Of a stretch of 64,000 bases of DNA, positions 10,205 through 21,364 are shown piece by piece. A model generated the notes under the pieces. It saw only the letters and a list, made by a program, of their open reading frames with translations, was not told the DNA's origin and did no database searches. The stretch's first letter is position 1; every line of letters starts with the position of its first letter. Both the position numbers and the translations under genes were made by a program. Source of the DNA: Diphasiastrum complanatum (lineage: Eukaryota > Streptophyta > Lycopodiopsida > Lycopodiales > Lycopodiaceae); contig CM055097.1 of the NCBI GenBank assembly GCA_029204225.1, positions 75,168,860 through 75,232,859 of the forward strand, in the 5' to 3' direction.

Positions 10205-12949
10205 ACAGATGAGCTCCATAATGGGAAGGTGTCAATAAATGCACGACATAGCATAATATTCGCCGTGTAGCAGCAAAAGACTGTTATACACTAGGCTCGA
10301 AGATCTCAAAATAATCACTTCGGCCAGCACAAGCACCGCGATTAGACAGCCAGTGGTAATTCTTATATATGAACAGCCTAAACGTGCTTGTCAAACATAT
10401 TACATTTTGCCTCACAAAGATTTTGACGAATCTTTCAGCAAGTAGTTGTGCATACCACTTACATAAAAATTACCACTATTCAGCAGCGCCCACTGAAAGC
10501 CAAAAAAACCCCTTCACTAAGACTCATCAATCCTTCCTTGTGGCAAGCTATGATAACAGTATGTACTTTGATTCTGAGTCAATAGAATGTAGCCTAGCCA
10601 TGCCGTCAACGTTGTAATAGGCCCTTTACTGACTGGAAACCAACAGATGAAGACTTAATTAGTTATCAAAGACTACTGACACAGACACCGGAAAACAAGC
10701 TGATGAATCGTAGCTTTGGTATTTAAAAAAGGTTACCAGTTGCCAGCCAATGAGTGTGTCAATGCAGCAGAGAGAACGAAATTAGCAAATCTGGTATCAA
10801 AAATGCCGGTCAACAAGCCAAAGAAAGAGGTCGAGGCACTGACCAAATATTCTGAAGTGTAGAAGCAAGTAGGTAAGGAAGAGCTGTCAGGTGTAAGTAG
10901 CTAGCTGACCAGTAATAAGATGCAGCTGTCTGCTGCCAGGAAGACTGAGCACCTGCACTGCAGCTATTCTTGAGATGGCCGAGAAAGAAAGTCAGTTTTT
11001 AGTTGATTGTTACACCGCAAATGTATTCCAACATAAATAAGAAGATAGCAGGATAATGTTGTTCTTAGCTCATTAGACATTTGCAACTCAACAGAATGAC
11101 TTAATGTCAAATGCAGGACTGCATGCATAGCGAAATGATAAACTCCTCCACCGAATTTCCGGAAAAATTTACCCAAATACAGCAAGGATAAAAGCCTCCC
11201 TGTCAATCTCTTTTTTTCTATTTCTTCTTGTATTCTAAGCGAGTGCACTGACAAGTTCAGTAAAATCTCCGAGTTCATATATGGTTCGATCCATCAACTC
11301 ACTACATCATAGTCTTGAATGTGGTAGGACGCAATTCTGCGCAAACTTCCACTGGATGACCGACCCTAAGCACCACAGACACAAAGCTTTCATCATAACC
11401 TGTGTGCCCACGGCAGCCAAAACTACTGAAAAATAAGCAACCTATAAGGAAGAATTCGAGCATTCCGACACCACCAAGTGATCTTGCAGCCTCCAGATCT
11501 GCAGAGAAGTGGCCAAGAAACAGCATCTAACAAGACACAGTGATTTCTTATTCTAATATGTGAAATATATTCAACAATGAACTATTTACCACTGAGAGAT
11601 TCATATAAAAGATCAATAATACACAGTACCATGCTAAAAGATCAATATTACACAGTACCATGTAGCATGCTAAAGTCCTCAATAGTACACAGTACCATGT
11701 CCAGGTTGTGCACAAAACCACATCAACAACTGACCTATCAGCAGCATTTCACATAAACAGAAACGCTAATGCTTCATCATTTGGGTCAGAATCATAACTT
11801 CATAGCACATCTGTGCCAGAATCTTATGTAACTTCAAAGTCAGCAAATGATCAAAGATCGATGTGTTAACAAAGGATCAAAAAGTAAATGTTAACACAGG
11901 ATCAAATGCAACAAATTAGAAATGTTAACAAATGCACCATCCTCTGGGGAGATAATTACAAAATATATATGCATATATTTGAATCAGCTTATTTTCCATA
12001 CTCTGGTGTTGCACCCTGTCCAAGCTTTCATGTATAGCAAATTAGAAGCACATGGACCATCTCTTCACTTCTCAAGTTCCGATATCATCTGGTACTAAAA
12101 TATCCAAAACAAGATGATTTGAAAGACAACGATAAACTTCGCCATACGTACATATCTTCAATCATTGGATTATTTGAAATGACCCCAAAAGAAAGCTATT
12201 ACATAACATATTATAAACAGAAGGCATGTTTACAGTCAAACTCACCAAGAAGAGCCATGTCAGCTTTTTGCACATCAGAATGGCTTATGCCGTGCAACAG
12301 AGCAAAAAGTCTAGACTGCTACATTGAATTGAATGAACTAATAGACTAGTGATTTCAACCTTCCAAGTGGAACTACAAAACTATCCTCAAAATTTGAAAT
12401 CATATTAGACATCCTTTTTAGATTTCATCTGACACTTTTCAGACTATGCAATGATGATCAAAGCACCTAAAAAATGTTTATTATTCTCACTTCATACTTG
12501 CCACCAAAGGTTTTATGGTCAATTTCTGACTCATGTGGCTTGACCTTTTCTCAATTCTCCTTGGAAGCCTCAGAAATTTAACCTTTAGTTCTGCTTGCAT
12601 GCAGAACAAATGGCCAATTTCTGACTCATGTGGCTTGAACCTTTTCCCAGCTCTCCGAAGCTACAGAAATTCAACCTTTAGTTCTACTTGCATGCAGAAC
12701 AGAGAACAGTGAAACAAAAAACAAGGGTCTCACACTGTTATTTAACCTGCATGTGAATTAAAAAAATCATCATCAAAATTTATAATAGATCAACGGATCA
12801 TCATGGATTGAATACGATAAATTCCTATCAAATACTGACCATGCAATGTTGATCTAAACACACCTAAGACGTATTTGCTGGTCTCCTCATTTCAAACTTT
12901 CCACTGGACATTTCCTGATAATTGGACATTTCCTAATCATTAAACGACT
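10205..12949 (-). pseudogene. Module copy 2 of the same gene (decayed)
   Basis: It repeats the order of 7,215-10,160, starting with the shared stretch CTCCATAATGGGAAGGTGT. Minus-strand blocks include the 93-bp exon at 12,002-12,094, now carrying an in-frame TGA, and a 57-bp exon at 11,442-11,498 flanked by CTGCAG and GTTGC, whose phase-0 reading ends in TAG. An adjacent frame contains YDESFVSVVLRVGHPVEV (about 11,330-11,400). The 5' end of the copy at 12,500-12,745 carries two decayed KENWEKV-type blocks. It ends where the gypsy LTR begins at 12,950. The stops suggest a pseudogene. Confidence 0.45.
11442..11498 (-). pseudogene. Decayed 57-bp exon, module copy 2
   Basis: It aligns base for base in length with the open 57-bp block at 43,177-43,233 and has acceptor CTGCAG and donor GTTGC on the minus strand. 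In phase 0 its last codon is TAG, where the other copy has CAG. Confidence 0.35.
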
Positions 12950-13286
12950 ATTAGGAACTTGGACAAAGATCAACACAATGGTAGGATGACTCTGGATCTC
13001 CACCCACTATCCTGTACTTGGCTCTCCACCCACAGGCCACCATATAGCTTGAAGGACCAGCGTTTGACCTCCAAGGAGATCATGCACACCTCTCACATGC
13101 ACAGTTACCACTGTGCGTGTGGAGCACTTAGGTCCTACTCAAGTCTAGGGACCCACCCTTAGTTACTAAGGGTGCCCTATGGATATAGACCAAGCCCTCT
13201 TAGATCCTAGTACCTAAGAGTTATTATCCCAAACTACGGGGCTGAGTGTCACCCCGCCCGAATCCCTTCGGGAATAACGAGTCCAC
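12950..13286 (-). repeat. 3' LTR of the nested-host gypsy element
   Basis: About 337 bases beginning ATTAGGAACTTGGACAAAG on the plus strand match 29,200-29,530 with scattered substitutions and indels, in the same orientation. It lies on the C-terminal side of the minus-strand polyprotein, hence the 3' LTR. The polyprotein stop at 13,224 lies inside the repeat. The outer five bases are CGACT and no matching target duplication was found at the other end. Confidence 0.75.
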
Positions 13287-13740
13287 GTACCCTTGTTGAA
13301 AGGAGCTTTCGTCCTCAAAAGCAAAATCTTCAAGGATGAAATCAAGATACCTGTTGCGAAGCTTGCTTACAGACACCCAAGTTGACTCTTCTTGAAACCC
13401 ATCCTTCCACTTGACTAAAACTTCTCGAAAGACCGCATGACGAGTTTTGCAGTTTCGGACATTCAACATTTCCTCTGGTTTGTGTCGCAAGGATTTAGGT
13501 TCCTCAAAGTCTATTAGGGTTTGTTCTGAGACAATATTGTCTCCTCCTCGCATCACCCGCTTCAGTCGACTGACATGAAAGACCAGATGTACTTTTGCGG
13601 ATTTTGGCAAAGCCAGCTGGTAAGTAGTATTGTGAATGGACAACAATACCTCGGGGACAACTGAGGGCACTTACCTGTCCTTAGAGTGGTAGAGTCTTCA
13701 AGAACTTTCAGACACACCCGATCACCTTCTTGGAAGGTAA
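13224..13740 (-). pseudogene. Gypsy integrase tail and chromodomain, C-terminal fragment
   Basis: Read on the minus strand from 13,740, the frame starts with a TFQEGDRVCLKV-like block typical of the gypsy integrase C-terminus. A frameshift near 13,670 follows, then VHLVFHVSRLKRV. The chromodomain-like end is REVLVKWKDGFQEESTW with a following LRNRYLDFILED. This places the element among the chromoviruses. The upstream part of the same protein lies at 19,913-20,104 and 24,942 onward, separated by two later insertions. The five bases GGTAA at 13,736-13,740 are the target duplication of the copia element. The frameshift makes it non-functional. Confidence 0.8.
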
Positions 13741-14395
13741 TGTGAAAATTGTCAACATTTCCTAGCTAGTTTGAGGCCTAAATTGGCTAAAATTGTAAAT
13801 AGTTTTGGTTCTGGAGTTTCACACGTGTGAACCAGGCCACAATGTTTTTATTTACTGTATTTTTTCAGTATGATGAAGTGTCAAACTTCATACCCTTCAA
13901 AATGAGACCATTTTGATGTATTTTGGTCATATAAGCCATTTTTAGCTATTTTTCCTATATAGGAAATATCTAGGGTCAAGTACCTTCTAGAGAGAGGAGA
14001 GAGAGTCATCTTCCTCATCCATAAATAGTAGGGAAGTCGTGGAGAACAGGTTGGAGAAACCTTTTGTATGCTTCATTGAGATCAATAGATCATTGTCATT
14101 GTTTCTTCCTCCATTGAGAGCATTGTTGTGTGTATTGTCTTCAAGCTATTGTGTATGATCTTAGGTGCTTTCCAAAAGTGATAGGCTGATGTATTATGGA
14201 CTGTATAATGCTATTTTGGGCCGCACTTGATGTTTATGGAAGTTTCCATTTGTGATAAATGCTTTTTGATCAAGTTCTTTGCATTCTAGGTAGCATAGAA
14301 TGTGTTGCCAATTCCTAGCTTATGTAGTTTGGAGTGCAAGCATTCAAGCCAATGATCTTGGAGTTTAGATCCACTTAGGATCTGTATTTTTCACA
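13741..14395 (+). repeat. 5' LTR of the copia element
   Basis: 655 bases starting TGTGAAAATTGTCAAC and ending GTATTTTTCACA. ATAAATAG at 14,021 is a plausible TATA box, with an AGAGAGGAGAGAGAG tract upstream of it. Confidence 0.95.
14021..14028 (+). promoter_or_regulatory. Possible TATA box in the copia 5' LTR
   Basis: ATAAATAG lies about 280 bases into the LTR, the sort of position where the U3 promoter of plant copia LTRs ends. No transcription start can be read from sequence alone. Confidence 0.4.
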
Positions 14396-14407
14396 TGGTA
14401 TCAGAGC
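14396..14407 (+). other. Primer-binding site of the copia element
   Basis: TGGTATCAGAGC immediately after the LTR, complementary to the 3' end of initiator Met tRNA. Confidence 0.95.
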
Positions 14408-15567
14408 TGGTTGGCTTCTATTTACAGTAAGTATTCCATTTTTGGTGATATTTGGATGTTTGATCAAGTTCTAGCATGATTTTGCATTGCTTTGTTGATC
14501 AAATCTTACTAACCTTTGTTTTGTGAGTTGAACTTGTGGATCAAAAGCATATTTCAGGTCTATTGAAGATCAGAGGCTGAAAAGAAACTATTTTGGATTA
14601 GATCATAACACCTAATCATTTGTGATTGTGAGGCTTGTGCATATTCAATACTAACAATGTTCTTTTCAATCCTATTGTTGACAATCTCCATTCTTGGATG
14701 AACACTCTCCTTAAGTGGATGAAACTTCTCCTTAAGTGGATGACAAATGCTCTTTTGAGTGAGTTGTAATTCTCCTAAAGGCTGAGCAAAGCTCCCATTT
14801 GGATGAAAGATCCCCTTTTTTGGGTGAACATATTGTAAGCTCCATTGTGAAGAGCATATTGTAAAGATTGTCATCAATTTTGGCATAAATTTTGGTGTAC
14901 TTTGTTGAGCATGTAAGTAACTCTCCTTATGTAATTTGATTGGAGCATTTGCTGGAAGGTGTTAACCATTATGCAAGTGTGTTTTCAGGTTCTTAACAGG
15001 TTGAGGAACATTCTCATGTGAAGTGATCTTAGATCTACATCTAAACACCAAGATTTGACAAGATAGTGAAGCTAGTCTTGTGATTCACTAAGTGTGCTCA
15101 TTCATTCACCTCTAAATCTTGTATTTATCACTTGCTGGAGTTTATAAACTTTTAGAAGTATGGTTTACATGTGGTTTTACAGGTTGAATCAATATCTTAG
15201 TGTGTTGATCATATGTTGATCAAGTTTGTTCATTACTAGGTAATCTTGGCATCCTAGTTTTGGGTATTTTCTAAGAATGCAAGTAACTCTTCACACCATA
15301 ACTTGATTTGGTCACTTGCTGGAAAGTTTGAGAGCTTAAGCAAGAGTGTGTTCAGGTTGGTTTGATTTTGTAATCCATTCTTAGTGTGTGCAAAGTGTTG
15401 CATGTGTTTCAATCTTCCTTTCTATGCTTGGAAACCATCTAGGTTCAAGATAGAAGTGTTTTAGGGTCCTAAATCTTCATAGATCTCTTTATCTATCATT
15501 TGTTGAGAGAAAAGTGAGTGCTAAGTGCTTTAGGACAGAACCTAAAAGTTGAAGAAACATTAGAATC
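14408..15567 (+). other. Untranslated leader of the copia element
   Basis: About 1.16 kb between primer-binding site and gag start. It contains degenerate internal repeats: phrases like CTTGCTGGA...GTTTA and AAGTAACTCTCCTTATG recur near 14,920, 15,130 and 15,280. No coding frame is seen. Confidence 0.7.
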
Positions 15568-18500
15568 ATGGCTTCCAATGGTGGGATCATGCTAGAGTCT
15601 AGTGAAAGGTTGAGTTCATCAAACTACTCTACTTGGAAAGTGAGGATGGAGTCCTTACTTGAGTTGAATGAACTCATGGACATAGTTGCAGAAATTGAAG
15701 AGAGACCTCTCACACTTCAAGAGCAACAAAGGTTTGATAAGAAGGCCAAAAGGGCTCTTCATATCATTAAAATGAATGTTACAAATGAACTTCTCAAGGA
15801 AGTTGGAAAGTGTCAAAGTGCAAGTGAGGCATGGAATGCCTTAAAGAAGCTCTTTGAATCAAAGTCCACATCTAGGGTATTGACCCTAAGGAGACAAATA
15901 TTTTCTAGTAGGCAAAGAGAGGGTGAAAGTGCTCATGCATTTATCTTGAGAGTTAAGTCCCTAAGTGATGATTTAGCATGCATTGATGAGAACATAAAAG
16001 ATGGTGAAATAGTCCAAGTTATGTTGAATGGTTTGCTAAATGAACATGCTAACCTTGTGCAAAGTTTTGCCATTCAAAGAGTCTTGCCAAGTGTGGTTGA
16101 CTTGCAAGAAATCTTATTGGCTGAAGAACATAGGTTGCAATCAAAGCTTGATGGTGCATCCTTGCAAGGTGGAGGTGAAGAGGCTTTCTTCACAAAAGGC
16201 AAATTCAAGGGCAAAGGTAAAGGCAAAGGGAAATGGTCCAAAGGTGGTAACTTTGATCATGATGATCACTCTTCCTCTTCCTCTTCTACTAAGAACAATA
16301 AGTCAAAGTTCAAGTGCTTTTATTGTGGGATAAAAGGTCATTTTGCAAATGAATGTTATAAGAAGAAAAGAGAGCAAGGAGAGAGGCAAGGAAATCTTAC
16401 AATAGATGAGGAAGAACATAACACATGTGAATCACTTGTTATGACTTCAAGTTTGTTAGCCAACATAGATGATAATGATCCTTGGTGGATTGATAGTGGA
16501 GCCTCATCTCACATGACAAGACATAAGGAATACTTTACATCCTTATTGTCTTATGAGGGAGAAGGTAACATCATCTACACTGCAAATGATGGTCAATGTG
16601 ACATCAAAGGCATAGGCACTATTCCTATTTCCCTTTCAACAAATAGGAAAGCAAATCTTGAAAATGTTTTGTACATTCCTTCAATCACTAAGAATTTGCT
16701 TAGTGTAAGTCAAATGATTGACAAAGGACTTGATGTGGAGTTCATTGGAGATGCATGTTTGATAAGTAAATGTGGATCCTTGATTGCTCAAGGTAGGAGG
16801 CATGGTAAACTTTTCAAGCTTGATGCATGTGTGATCTCTAATCATGAAGGATGTATGGCTAGGGAGCAATTGACAAACCAAGAAGTTTGGCACAAGAGGT
16901 TGGGCCATCCCAACTTCAAATCTTTGGAGGTAATGGCAAAGAAAGAGCTTGTTCTTGGTCTCCCTAAAAGTCTTGTTGCAAACAATAGTGTTTGTGAACA
17001 TTGTGCCTTGTCCAAATCTCATAGACTTGCTTATTCTAGATCTACTTCTAGATCTAAAGAAGCTTTTCAACTTGTGCATTCTGATATTCATTCTTCTAGT
17101 ACAACTAGCAATGGTGGGGCAAAGATGTATGCAACTTTCATTGATGACTTTAGTAGGTATACTTGGATCTATCTTCTTAAAAGTAAGGATGAAGTGTTTG
17201 CTGCATTTGTCAAGTTCAAGAATGAAATGGAAAACCAATTCAATACAAAGATCAAATGCTTAAGATCTGATAATGGAGGGGAATACACCTCAAATAGGTT
17301 CAAAGACTTTTGTATAGCACATGGGATTAAGAGGGAGATGTCTAGTCCTAGGACTCCACAACAGAATGGAGTGGCCGAGAGGAAGAATAGAACCCTTTGT
17401 GAATGTGCCAAGGCAATGAGACTACATGCTAATCTTGCTAAGTCTTTTTGGGGGGAAGCTTTAGCATGTGCTAACTATCTATGTAATAGATGGACAAGTG
17501 CTTCCTTGGATGGTAAAACTCCTCATGAGGTTCTTTATGGTAGAAGGCCGAGTGTCAAGCATTGTAGGATCTTTGGATGTACATGTTTTGTCAATATCAC
17601 ACTTGATGATAGAACTAAAGAAGATCCTTCATCAAAGAAGGGTGTGTTTGTTGGCTATAGTGAAGTAAGCAAGGCTTACAAAGTGTACATTCCTTCTACA
17701 AAGAAAGTTGTCATAAGTAGGGATGTCATCTTTCATGAAGAGAATGTTTCCAATGTTGTTGATGTTGATGTTGATGTGCCTACTAATCATCATGATGTGC
17801 AAGATGTCTTGGATGAAGATGGAGATGCCACTCCAAAGCAAACTTCAAGGAAGACTCAAAGGCAAAGGGCTAAGCCATCAAGGCTAACCTATGATGAAAA
17901 AGGAAAGCAAGTGGTGGACAACTCTAACTTTGCTTTTCTTACCTCTTTTGATGAACCAACTTGTGTAGGTGAAGCAATTCAAAAGAAGGAATGGATCCAA
18001 GCCATGGATCATGAGCATCAAGCACTCATCAAAAGCAACACATGGAGGTTGGTAAAGCTTCCAAAGGACAAGAAGGCAATTGGTTGTAAGTGGATCTTCA
18101 AGATCAAGACAAATCAAGATGGATCAATCAACAAGTACAAGGCAAGGTTGGTGGCAAAGGGGTATGCTCAAGAATATGGTATTGACTATGATGAGACCTT
18201 TGCACCCGTGGCAAAGATGGTAACTATTCGAATCCTAATCTCTCTTGCAACTCTTTATGATTGGGATATGTGGCAAATGGATGTTACTAATGCCTTCTTG
18301 AATGGTGATCTTGAAGAAGATATTTACATGGAGCAACCCGAGGGCTATGTTTCACATGATGAGCCTAATCATGTGTGCTATCTCCAAAAGAGTTTGTATG
18401 GGCTAAAGCAAGCACCAAGGAGTTGGTATGCTAAGCTCAATTCCTTCTTACTTTCTCAAAACTTTGTTATGAGTGAGTATGATCATTCTCTCTACTTTAG

Positions 18501-18684
18501 ATTGAATGAAAATGATATCACTTTACTTTTGATCTATGTTGATGACATTATCTTAAGTGGTGGTAACAATCTAGATATAGATGAAATCAAGATGGCACTC
18601 AAAAGAGAGTTTGAAATTCAAGATCTTGGTAAACTTCATTATATCTTAGGAATAGAGATTATTAGAACTTCTAAATCTACATGA
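15568..18684 (+). CDS. Copia gag-protease-integrase-reverse transcriptase (truncated)
   Basis: A 1,038-residue frame from the ATG at 15,568. Gag occupies roughly residues 1-250 and ends in the zinc knuckle CFYCGIKGHFANEC (250-263), which binds genomic RNA. The aspartic protease has WWIDSGASSHMT with catalytic Asp309. Integrase has an HHCC zinc site (His442, His447, Cys476, Cys479) and the D,D-35-E triad Asp506, Asp568, Glu604, all present. Reverse transcriptase runs from about residue 820 and keeps YVDD at 990-993. The protein stops after LGIEIIRTSKST, where other copia polyproteins continue through the end of reverse transcriptase into RNase H. The stop TGA sits at a deletion junction. The next segment (18,685-19,257) is in the same frame. 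Confidence 0.93.
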   Translation: MASNGGIMLESSERLSSSNYSTWKVRMESLLELNELMDIVAEIEERPLTLQEQQRFDKKAKRALHIIKMNVTNELLKEVGKCQSASEAWNALKKLFESKSTSRVLTLRRQIFSSRQREGESAHAFILRVKSLSDDLACIDENIKDGEIVQVMLNGLLNEHANLVQSFAIQRVLPSVVDLQEILLAEEHRLQSKLDGASLQGGGEEAFFTKGKFKGKGKGKGKWSKGGNFDHDDHSSSSSSTKNNKSKFKCFYCGIKGHFANECYKKKREQGERQGNLTIDEEEHNTCESLVMTSSLLANIDDNDPWWIDSGASSHMTRHKEYFTSLLSYEGEGNIIYTANDGQCDIKGIGTIPISLSTNRKANLENVLYIPSITKNLLSVSQMIDKGLDVEFIGDACLISKCGSLIAQGRRHGKLFKLDACVISNHEGCMAREQLTNQEVWHKRLGHPNFKSLEVMAKKELVLGLPKSLVANNSVCEHCALSKSHRLAYSRSTSRSKEAFQLVHSDIHSSSTTSNGGAKMYATFIDDFSRYTWIYLLKSKDEVFAAFVKFKNEMENQFNTKIKCLRSDNGGEYTSNRFKDFCIAHGIKREMSSPRTPQQNGVAERKNRTLCECAKAMRLHANLAKSFWGEALACANYLCNRWTSASLDGKTPHEVLYGRRPSVKHCRIFGCTCFVNITLDDRTKEDPSSKKGVFVGYSEVSKAYKVYIPSTKKVVISRDVIFHEENVSNVVDVDVDVPTNHHDVQDVLDEDGDATPKQTSRKTQRQRAKPSRLTYDEKGKQVVDNSNFAFLTSFDEPTCVGEAIQKKEWIQAMDHEHQALIKSNTWRLVKLPKDKKAIGCKWIFKIKTNQDGSINKYKARLVAKGYAQEYGIDYDETFAPVAKMVTIRILISLATLYDWDMWQMDVTNAFLNGDLEEDIYMEQPEGYVSHDEPNHVCYLQKSLYGLKQAPRSWYAKLNSFLLSQNFVMSEYDHSLYFRLNENDITLLLIYVDDIILSGGNNLDIDEIKMALKREFEIQDLGKLHYILGIEIIRTSKST

Positions 18685-19257
18685 GTACTTAGATACATCT
18701 CGGGATCTAGAGATTTTGGCATCTTGTATGGAGGTACTACACCTAACCTTTGTGGATTTTCAGATTCAGATTTTGGAGGTGATCAAATGGATAGGAAGTC
18801 AACAAGTGCCTTTGCAATCTATCTTGGAGATGGAGTGGTCTCATGGCTATCAAAGAAGCAACCAACTATCTCTCTATCTTCCACCGAAGCCGAGTACAAG
18901 GCATTAACAACATGCACCAAGGAGATTCTTTGGATCAAGAGGATGTTATTGGATCTTCACTTGCTGGAACCAGAGAAGACTCCAATCATACTTTGTGATA
19001 ACCTTTCAGCCCAAAGCTTGGCAAGCAATCCTGTTTTTCATGCAAGGAGCAAGCACATTGAGATTGCTCACCATTTTGTGAGAGATCAAGTCATTGCCAA
19101 AGAGGTGGAGCTTCAACATGTCTCTTCAAAGGAGTGTGTGGCTGATATCTTCACCAAACCATTGGGAAAGGACCTATATTTAATGCATAGATCTAATCTT
19201 GGAATGTGCTCAAAGACTATGTTGAAACTAGCATCCAATGTTGAAGAGGGAGTGTGA
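18685..19257 (+). pseudogene. Copia RNase H segment cut off by the stop at 18,682
   Basis: Directly after the TGA the same frame continues with VLRYISGSRDFGILYGG, the usual lead-in to copia RNase H. Then come GFSDSDFGGDQMDRKST, SLSSTEAEYKAL and ARSKHIEIAHHFVRDQV, so the RNase H motifs are intact. Compared with typical copia polyproteins, about 90-100 residues normally lying between LGIEI and LRYISG are absent. The join is in frame apart from the TGA created at the junction. The final stop at 19,255-19,257 overlaps the first bases of the 3' LTR. No separate start codon is convincing, so this piece is probably not translated. Confidence 0.88.
19243..19252 (+). other. Polypurine tract of the copia element
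   Basis: GAAGAGGGAG abuts the first base of the 3' LTR, the expected plus-strand primer site. Confidence 0.9.
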
Positions 19258-19907
19258 AAATTGTCAACATTTCCTAGCTAGTTTGAGGCCTAAATTGGCT
19301 AAAATTGTAAATAGTTTTGGTTCTGGAGTTTCACACGTGTGAACCAGGCCACAATGTTTTTATTTACTATATTTTTTCAGTATGATGAAGTGTCAAACTT
19401 CATACCCTTCAAAATGAGACCATTTTGATGTATTTTGGTCATATAAGCCATTTTTAGCTATTTTTCCTATATAGGAAATATCTAGGGTCAAGTACCTTCT
19501 AGAGAGAGGAGAGAGAGTCATCTTCCTCATCCATAAATAGTAGGGAAGTCGTGGAGAACAGGTTGGAGAAACCTTTTGTATGCTTCATTGAGATCAATAG
19601 ATCATTGTCATTGTTTCTTCCTCCATTGAGAGCATTGTTGTGTGTATTGTCTTCAAGCTATTGTGTATGATCTTAGGTGCTTTCCAAAAGTGATAGGCTG
19701 ATGTATTATGGACTGTATAATGCTATTTTGGGCCGCACTTGATGTTTATGGAAGTTTCCATTTGTGATAAATGCTTTTTGATCAAGTTCTTTGCATTCTA
19801 GGTAGCATAGAATGTGTTGCCAATTCCTAGCTTATGTAGTTTGGAGTGCAAGCATTCAAGCCAATGATCTTGGAGTTTAGATCCACTTAGGATCTGTATT
19901 TTTCACA
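19253..19907 (+). repeat. 3' LTR of the copia element
   Basis: 655 bases. The only difference seen from the 5' LTR is at 19,369. Followed by the target duplication GGTAA (19,908-19,912). Confidence 0.95.
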
Positions 19908-19912
19908 GGTAA

Positions 19913-20104
19913 CACCCCTGCGGGTCTTATCCGCATAATGCTAAACTCGCGCTTGCGCTTGCTTCACATTATTCTTTAGCTATCTTGATCATGGTTTCCA
20001 TATCCTCAAGAAACTCTCTAACACTCTATACTTTTTCTTTCCTAAGCCCTATGGCCATGGGGGCTCTGGGTTGAGATCCATACATTAACATGAATGGGCT
20101 GTAC
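19913..20104 (-). pseudogene. Gypsy integrase segment between two insertions
   Basis: On the minus strand it begins with YSPFMLMYGSQPRAPM, the SPF-x-L-x-YG motif after the integrase core. A frameshift follows, then EFLEDMETMIKIAKE with nearby stops, a coiled-coil-like stretch normally found before the integrase C-terminus. It is bounded on the right by the non-autonomous element at 20,105 (target duplication TGTAC, 20,100-20,104) and on the left by the copia element (GGTAA). It therefore belongs to the same gypsy polyprotein as 24,942-28,302 and 13,224-13,740. Confidence 0.8.
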
Positions 20105-21350
20105 TGTAGCGCAGGCATCCCAAAGGGAGCCGGGAACCACGACTTAGCTTCCCAGCCTTCAACTCTTACCATCCAAACCCACTTGACATACAAGCAGCCA
20201 ACTCGCCAACAACGATCAGACTTAACCAACATGAAGTTCCGAAAACCAACATTGAGATCCAACCTGGCGCCATGCCAGATCGGGGGTCCCGATGTGGGTG
20301 ACTTCCCTCCAAGCAAGCCGCCCGACATACATCAAACTTAACCAACTCGAAGCTTCGTTACAAACGAGTAACATCCATTCCAAGCAAGCGGTCTGACTTA
20401 CATCAGACTTAACCAACTGAAAGCTTCGTCACGAGCGCTGGAAGCCAACCTGGCGCCACGCCAGACTGGACAGCCATAAACAGGTAACATCCACCCAAGC
20501 AAGCCATCCAACTCAGCCGACAGGTTAGAGCCCGTTCCCCAAGAGCTTAACCCATTCACGTTCATGCAAGAAACACTCAGAACCACAAGCCGCGACAGAT
20601 ATGGAAACAACCAGTTCCTGGACCAAATGGTCCCGACAGCATACCGCTGGCGCCACGGACCGAATGGTCCCGACGGCATACCGCTGGCGTCCCGGGATAC
20701 GACCCTCAGCTATGTGCCAAATTAAAAATTTGGAAAGCGGCCTTACAACTGGCGCTTTTACCGAACACTGAAACCCAGAAGGTAATCAGAGTCAGTTTGA
20801 GGAAAATCCCACTTTATTGATAAATCTGAGAAGGTTACATTTCAAGTGTGTGACCGACCCTAGTCTCCGGGGCGCTAGCATGCCAAGGCGAGAGCCATGA
20901 CAACATTCCAGCAAGGGAGGCTGAGACTTTGGTTGGAGCTCGCCCTGAGTCGCAACCCGCACTCCCCTATAGTATTGGTGTGATTCGGCACCCCCCCCCA
21001 TACCAAGCACTCTACCCAAGCTGGTAAAGCACGTTTTTCTCTCTCTAGGATTTTCTCTTTCTAGAAAGTCATTTTCTCTCTCTAGATTTTATTGATCCCC
21101 AGGCTTCCTTTAATCATGCCTAGATCGTGTGAGGTGATTGCACATCGATCTGAGCTCTCTGGACTTCGCTAGAACCGATCAAAGATTTTCAGCCATAGGA
21201 ACTTGGCGCCGGCTGGATTCTGGTCACAGTGGCGCCGGGAGCGGCGCCGGCGCCGTTGGCGCCGGGAGCAGCAGGGGCGCTGCTGGCGCCGGGGACATAG
21301 CTGGCGCCGATGGCGCCGCAAGTAAAGCTTGTAAAGGTAGCTTTACAACA
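20105..21350 (-). repeat. 3' LTR of the LARD-like element
   Basis: 1,246 bases, identical by eye to 23,691-24,936. It contains imperfect subrepeats around 20,205-20,470 (CCAAGCAAGC...AACTTAACCAACT repeated) and a dense cluster of GGCGCC palindromes at about 21,206-21,327. Confidence 0.93.
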
Positions 21351-21364
21351 TCCACCCCACCTTT
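21351..21364 (-). other. Polypurine tract of the LARD-like element
   Basis: On the minus strand AAAGGTGGGGTGGA abuts the 3' LTR. Confidence 0.75.

Larger units (their letters stand above)
13741..19907 (+). mobile_element. Young Ty1/copia retrotransposon, 6.17 kb
   Basis: Complete structure: LTRs 13,741-14,395 and 19,253-19,907 (655 bases each, TG...CA), perfect target duplication GGTAA (13,736-13,740 and 19,908-19,912), primer-binding site TGGTATCAGAGC at 14,396 and a purine tract before the right LTR. By eye the LTRs differ at one base only (G at 13,857, A at 19,369), so insertion was recent. The internal gag-pol frame is open from 15,568 but stops at 18,684, where a stretch between reverse transcriptase and RNase H is missing. 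It is inserted in the C-terminal coding region of a minus-strand gypsy element. This copy cannot make complete polyprotein. Confidence 0.96.

Noticed and set aside
16681..17238. 185-codon frame antisense to the copia polyprotein
   Set aside because: It is a shadow of the gag-pol frame on the other strand, with no motif of its own.
20026..20679. Minus-strand frames duplicated exactly at 23,513-24,265
   Set aside because: They lie in the LTRs of the element at 20,105-24,936 and are duplicated because the LTRs are. No domain is recognised.
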